Assembly (NCBI GenBank): GCA_013041785.1
Contig: JABDRK010000396.1
Location: 1 to 7,587 of the forward strand
Direction of reading: 5' to 3'
Length of the DNA: 7,587 nucleotides
From: Eudoraea sp.
Lineage (GTDB): Bacteria; Bacteroidota; Bacteroidia; Flavobacteriales; Flavobacteriaceae
Position numbers and translations under genes: made by a program. Positions 6,776-7,587 of this stretch are shown piece by piece. Below the pieces are notes generated by a model. The model saw nothing but the letters and a program-made list of their open reading frames with translations. It did not search any database and was not told the origin of the DNA. Numbering within the stretch: position 1 is the first letter of the stretch; each line of letters opens with the position of its first letter.

Positions 6776-7587
6776 ATGCTCAGAATTGAACAACTTTCTT
6801 TTGCCTACGACAACCGGCCTGTTTTGAAAAACATTTCGTTTGAAATACAGGGTGGAGAGCATGTGGCCCTTATGGGAGAAAGTGGATGCGGTAAAAGCAC
6901 TTTGTTGAAATTGATTTATGGGATTATCCCCGTTAAGCAGGGGAAGATCTTCTGGGGTAATAAGGAAGTAAAAGGTCCACTATTTAATCTGATTCCCGGA
7001 GAGCCCTTTATGAAATACCTCTCTCAGGAATTCGACCTTATGCCATTCACCTCGGTTAAGGAAAATATTGCAGAATTCCTTTCGGTGTTCTACCCGGAAG
7101 AACGGGAATCACGGACACAGGAATTGCTTCAAATGATTGAATTGGAGGACTATGCCAATTCACAGGTGCGTCATCTGAGTATTGGTCAACAGCAGCGGGT
7201 GGCCCTAGCCAGAGTGCTTGCTCAGAAGCCCCAGTTACTGTTACTGGACGAGCCTTTTAGCCATATTGATAACTTTCGCAAGAACAGCCTCAGGCGAAAC
7301 CTGTTCAGGTATTTGGAGGCAGAAGGCATTACCTGCATTACGGCTACTCACGACTACCACGATGTACTTCCCTTTGCAGAACGTGCTATTGTGATCAGAA
7401 ATGCTGAAATCCATGTCGATCGGCCCATATTAGAATTGTACAAACATCCGCGAAATCTGTATGTGGCTTCTTTGTTCGGAGAGGCTAACCTACTCCCTAT
7501 AGAGGTCATTAAATCGTATGCCAATACCAAACGACGAATTATTGTTTATGCTCATGAATTCCGGGTTTCCTTCTCCTCAGGATTACC
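6776..7587 (+). CDS. ABC transporter ATP-binding protein (PotA/FbpC-like), cut by window edge
   Basis: The first 270 codons are visible and the frame is still open at the end of the window. It is the nucleotide-binding subunit of an ABC transporter. Walker A GESGCGKST is at residues 34-42, the Q-loop at Gln84 in YLSQEFDLMP, the signature at 134-138 as LSIGQ (usually LSGGQ) followed by QQRVALARVL, Walker B LLLLDEPFSHID at 154-165, and the H-loop His192 in ATHD. After about residue 230 the sequence (ASLFGEANLLPIEV onward) leads into what looks like the TOBE-type C-terminal domain of polyamine, iron or sulfate importer ATPases. The substrate cannot be told from this subunit, and no permease or binding protein is seen before the edge. 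From memory, similar stand-alone ATPases occur in Flavobacteriia. ATG at 6776 is chosen because MLRIEQLSFAY starts the first strand; AAGG lies about five bases upstream. A terminator separates it from the preceding gene. Confidence 0.92.
   Translation, partial: MLRIEQLSFAYDNRPVLKNISFEIQGGEHVALMGESGCGKSTLLKLIYGIIPVKQGKIFWGNKEVKGPLFNLIPGEPFMKYLSQEFDLMPFTSVKENIAEFLSVFYPEERESRTQELLQMIELEDYANSQVRHLSIGQQQRVALARVLAQKPQLLLLDEPFSHIDNFRKNSLRRNLFRYLEAEGITCITATHDYHDVLPFAERAIVIRNAEIHVDRPILELYKHPRNLYVASLFGEANLLPIEVIKSYANTKRRIIVYAHEFRVSFSSGL

Overview
The window looks like ordinary chromosomal DNA from a marine-type member of the Flavobacteriaceae (Bacteroidota). The evidence is the form of the proteins: a thymidine kinase without the usual zinc cysteines, an alanine racemase with a KAFAYG motif at the PLP lysine, a lipoprotein prolyl oligopeptidase, and a 226-residue acidic protein of a kind I know only from Bacteroidota. 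Most starts lack a Shine-Dalgarno sequence, and one upstream region fits the Bacteroidota promoter pattern (TTTG, about 20 bases, TAnnTTTG). This assignment rests on pattern recognition, not a database search.

Layout. Bases 1-181 (minus) are the N-terminal part of rsmI, the 16S rRNA C1402 ribose methyltransferase. Bases 273-953 (minus) encode the uncharacterised 226-residue protein, with a minus-strand terminator between it and rsmI. A 104-base divergent spacer (954-1057) separates these from the plus-strand genes: tdk (1058-1702), alr (1695-2801, overlapping tdk by 8 bases), mscL (2878-3279), a strong terminator (3329-3367), asd (3469-4458) behind its own candidate promoter, a lipoprotein prolyl oligopeptidase (4551-6704) closed by a strong terminator (6723-6753), and the first 270 codons of an ABC transporter ATPase (6776 to the window end). 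No stretch over 300 bases lacks a gene.

How the genes relate. tdk supplies dTMP by salvage. alr supplies D-alanine for peptidoglycan. asd supplies aspartate semialdehyde for the lysine/diaminopimelate and threonine/methionine branches, so alr and asd both feed cell-wall precursors. mscL is the emergency valve for hypo-osmotic shock. The peptidase probably trims proline-containing oligopeptides in the periplasm. The link between these jobs is inference from adjacency only: terminators split the plus-strand genes into at least three transcription units (tdk-alr-mscL, asd with or without the peptidase gene, and the ABC gene).

I did not find a previously undescribed system: no mobile element, CRISPR array, RNA gene, phage gene or defence cassette is visible. 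The most open item is the 226-residue protein with an unusually strong ribosome-binding site.
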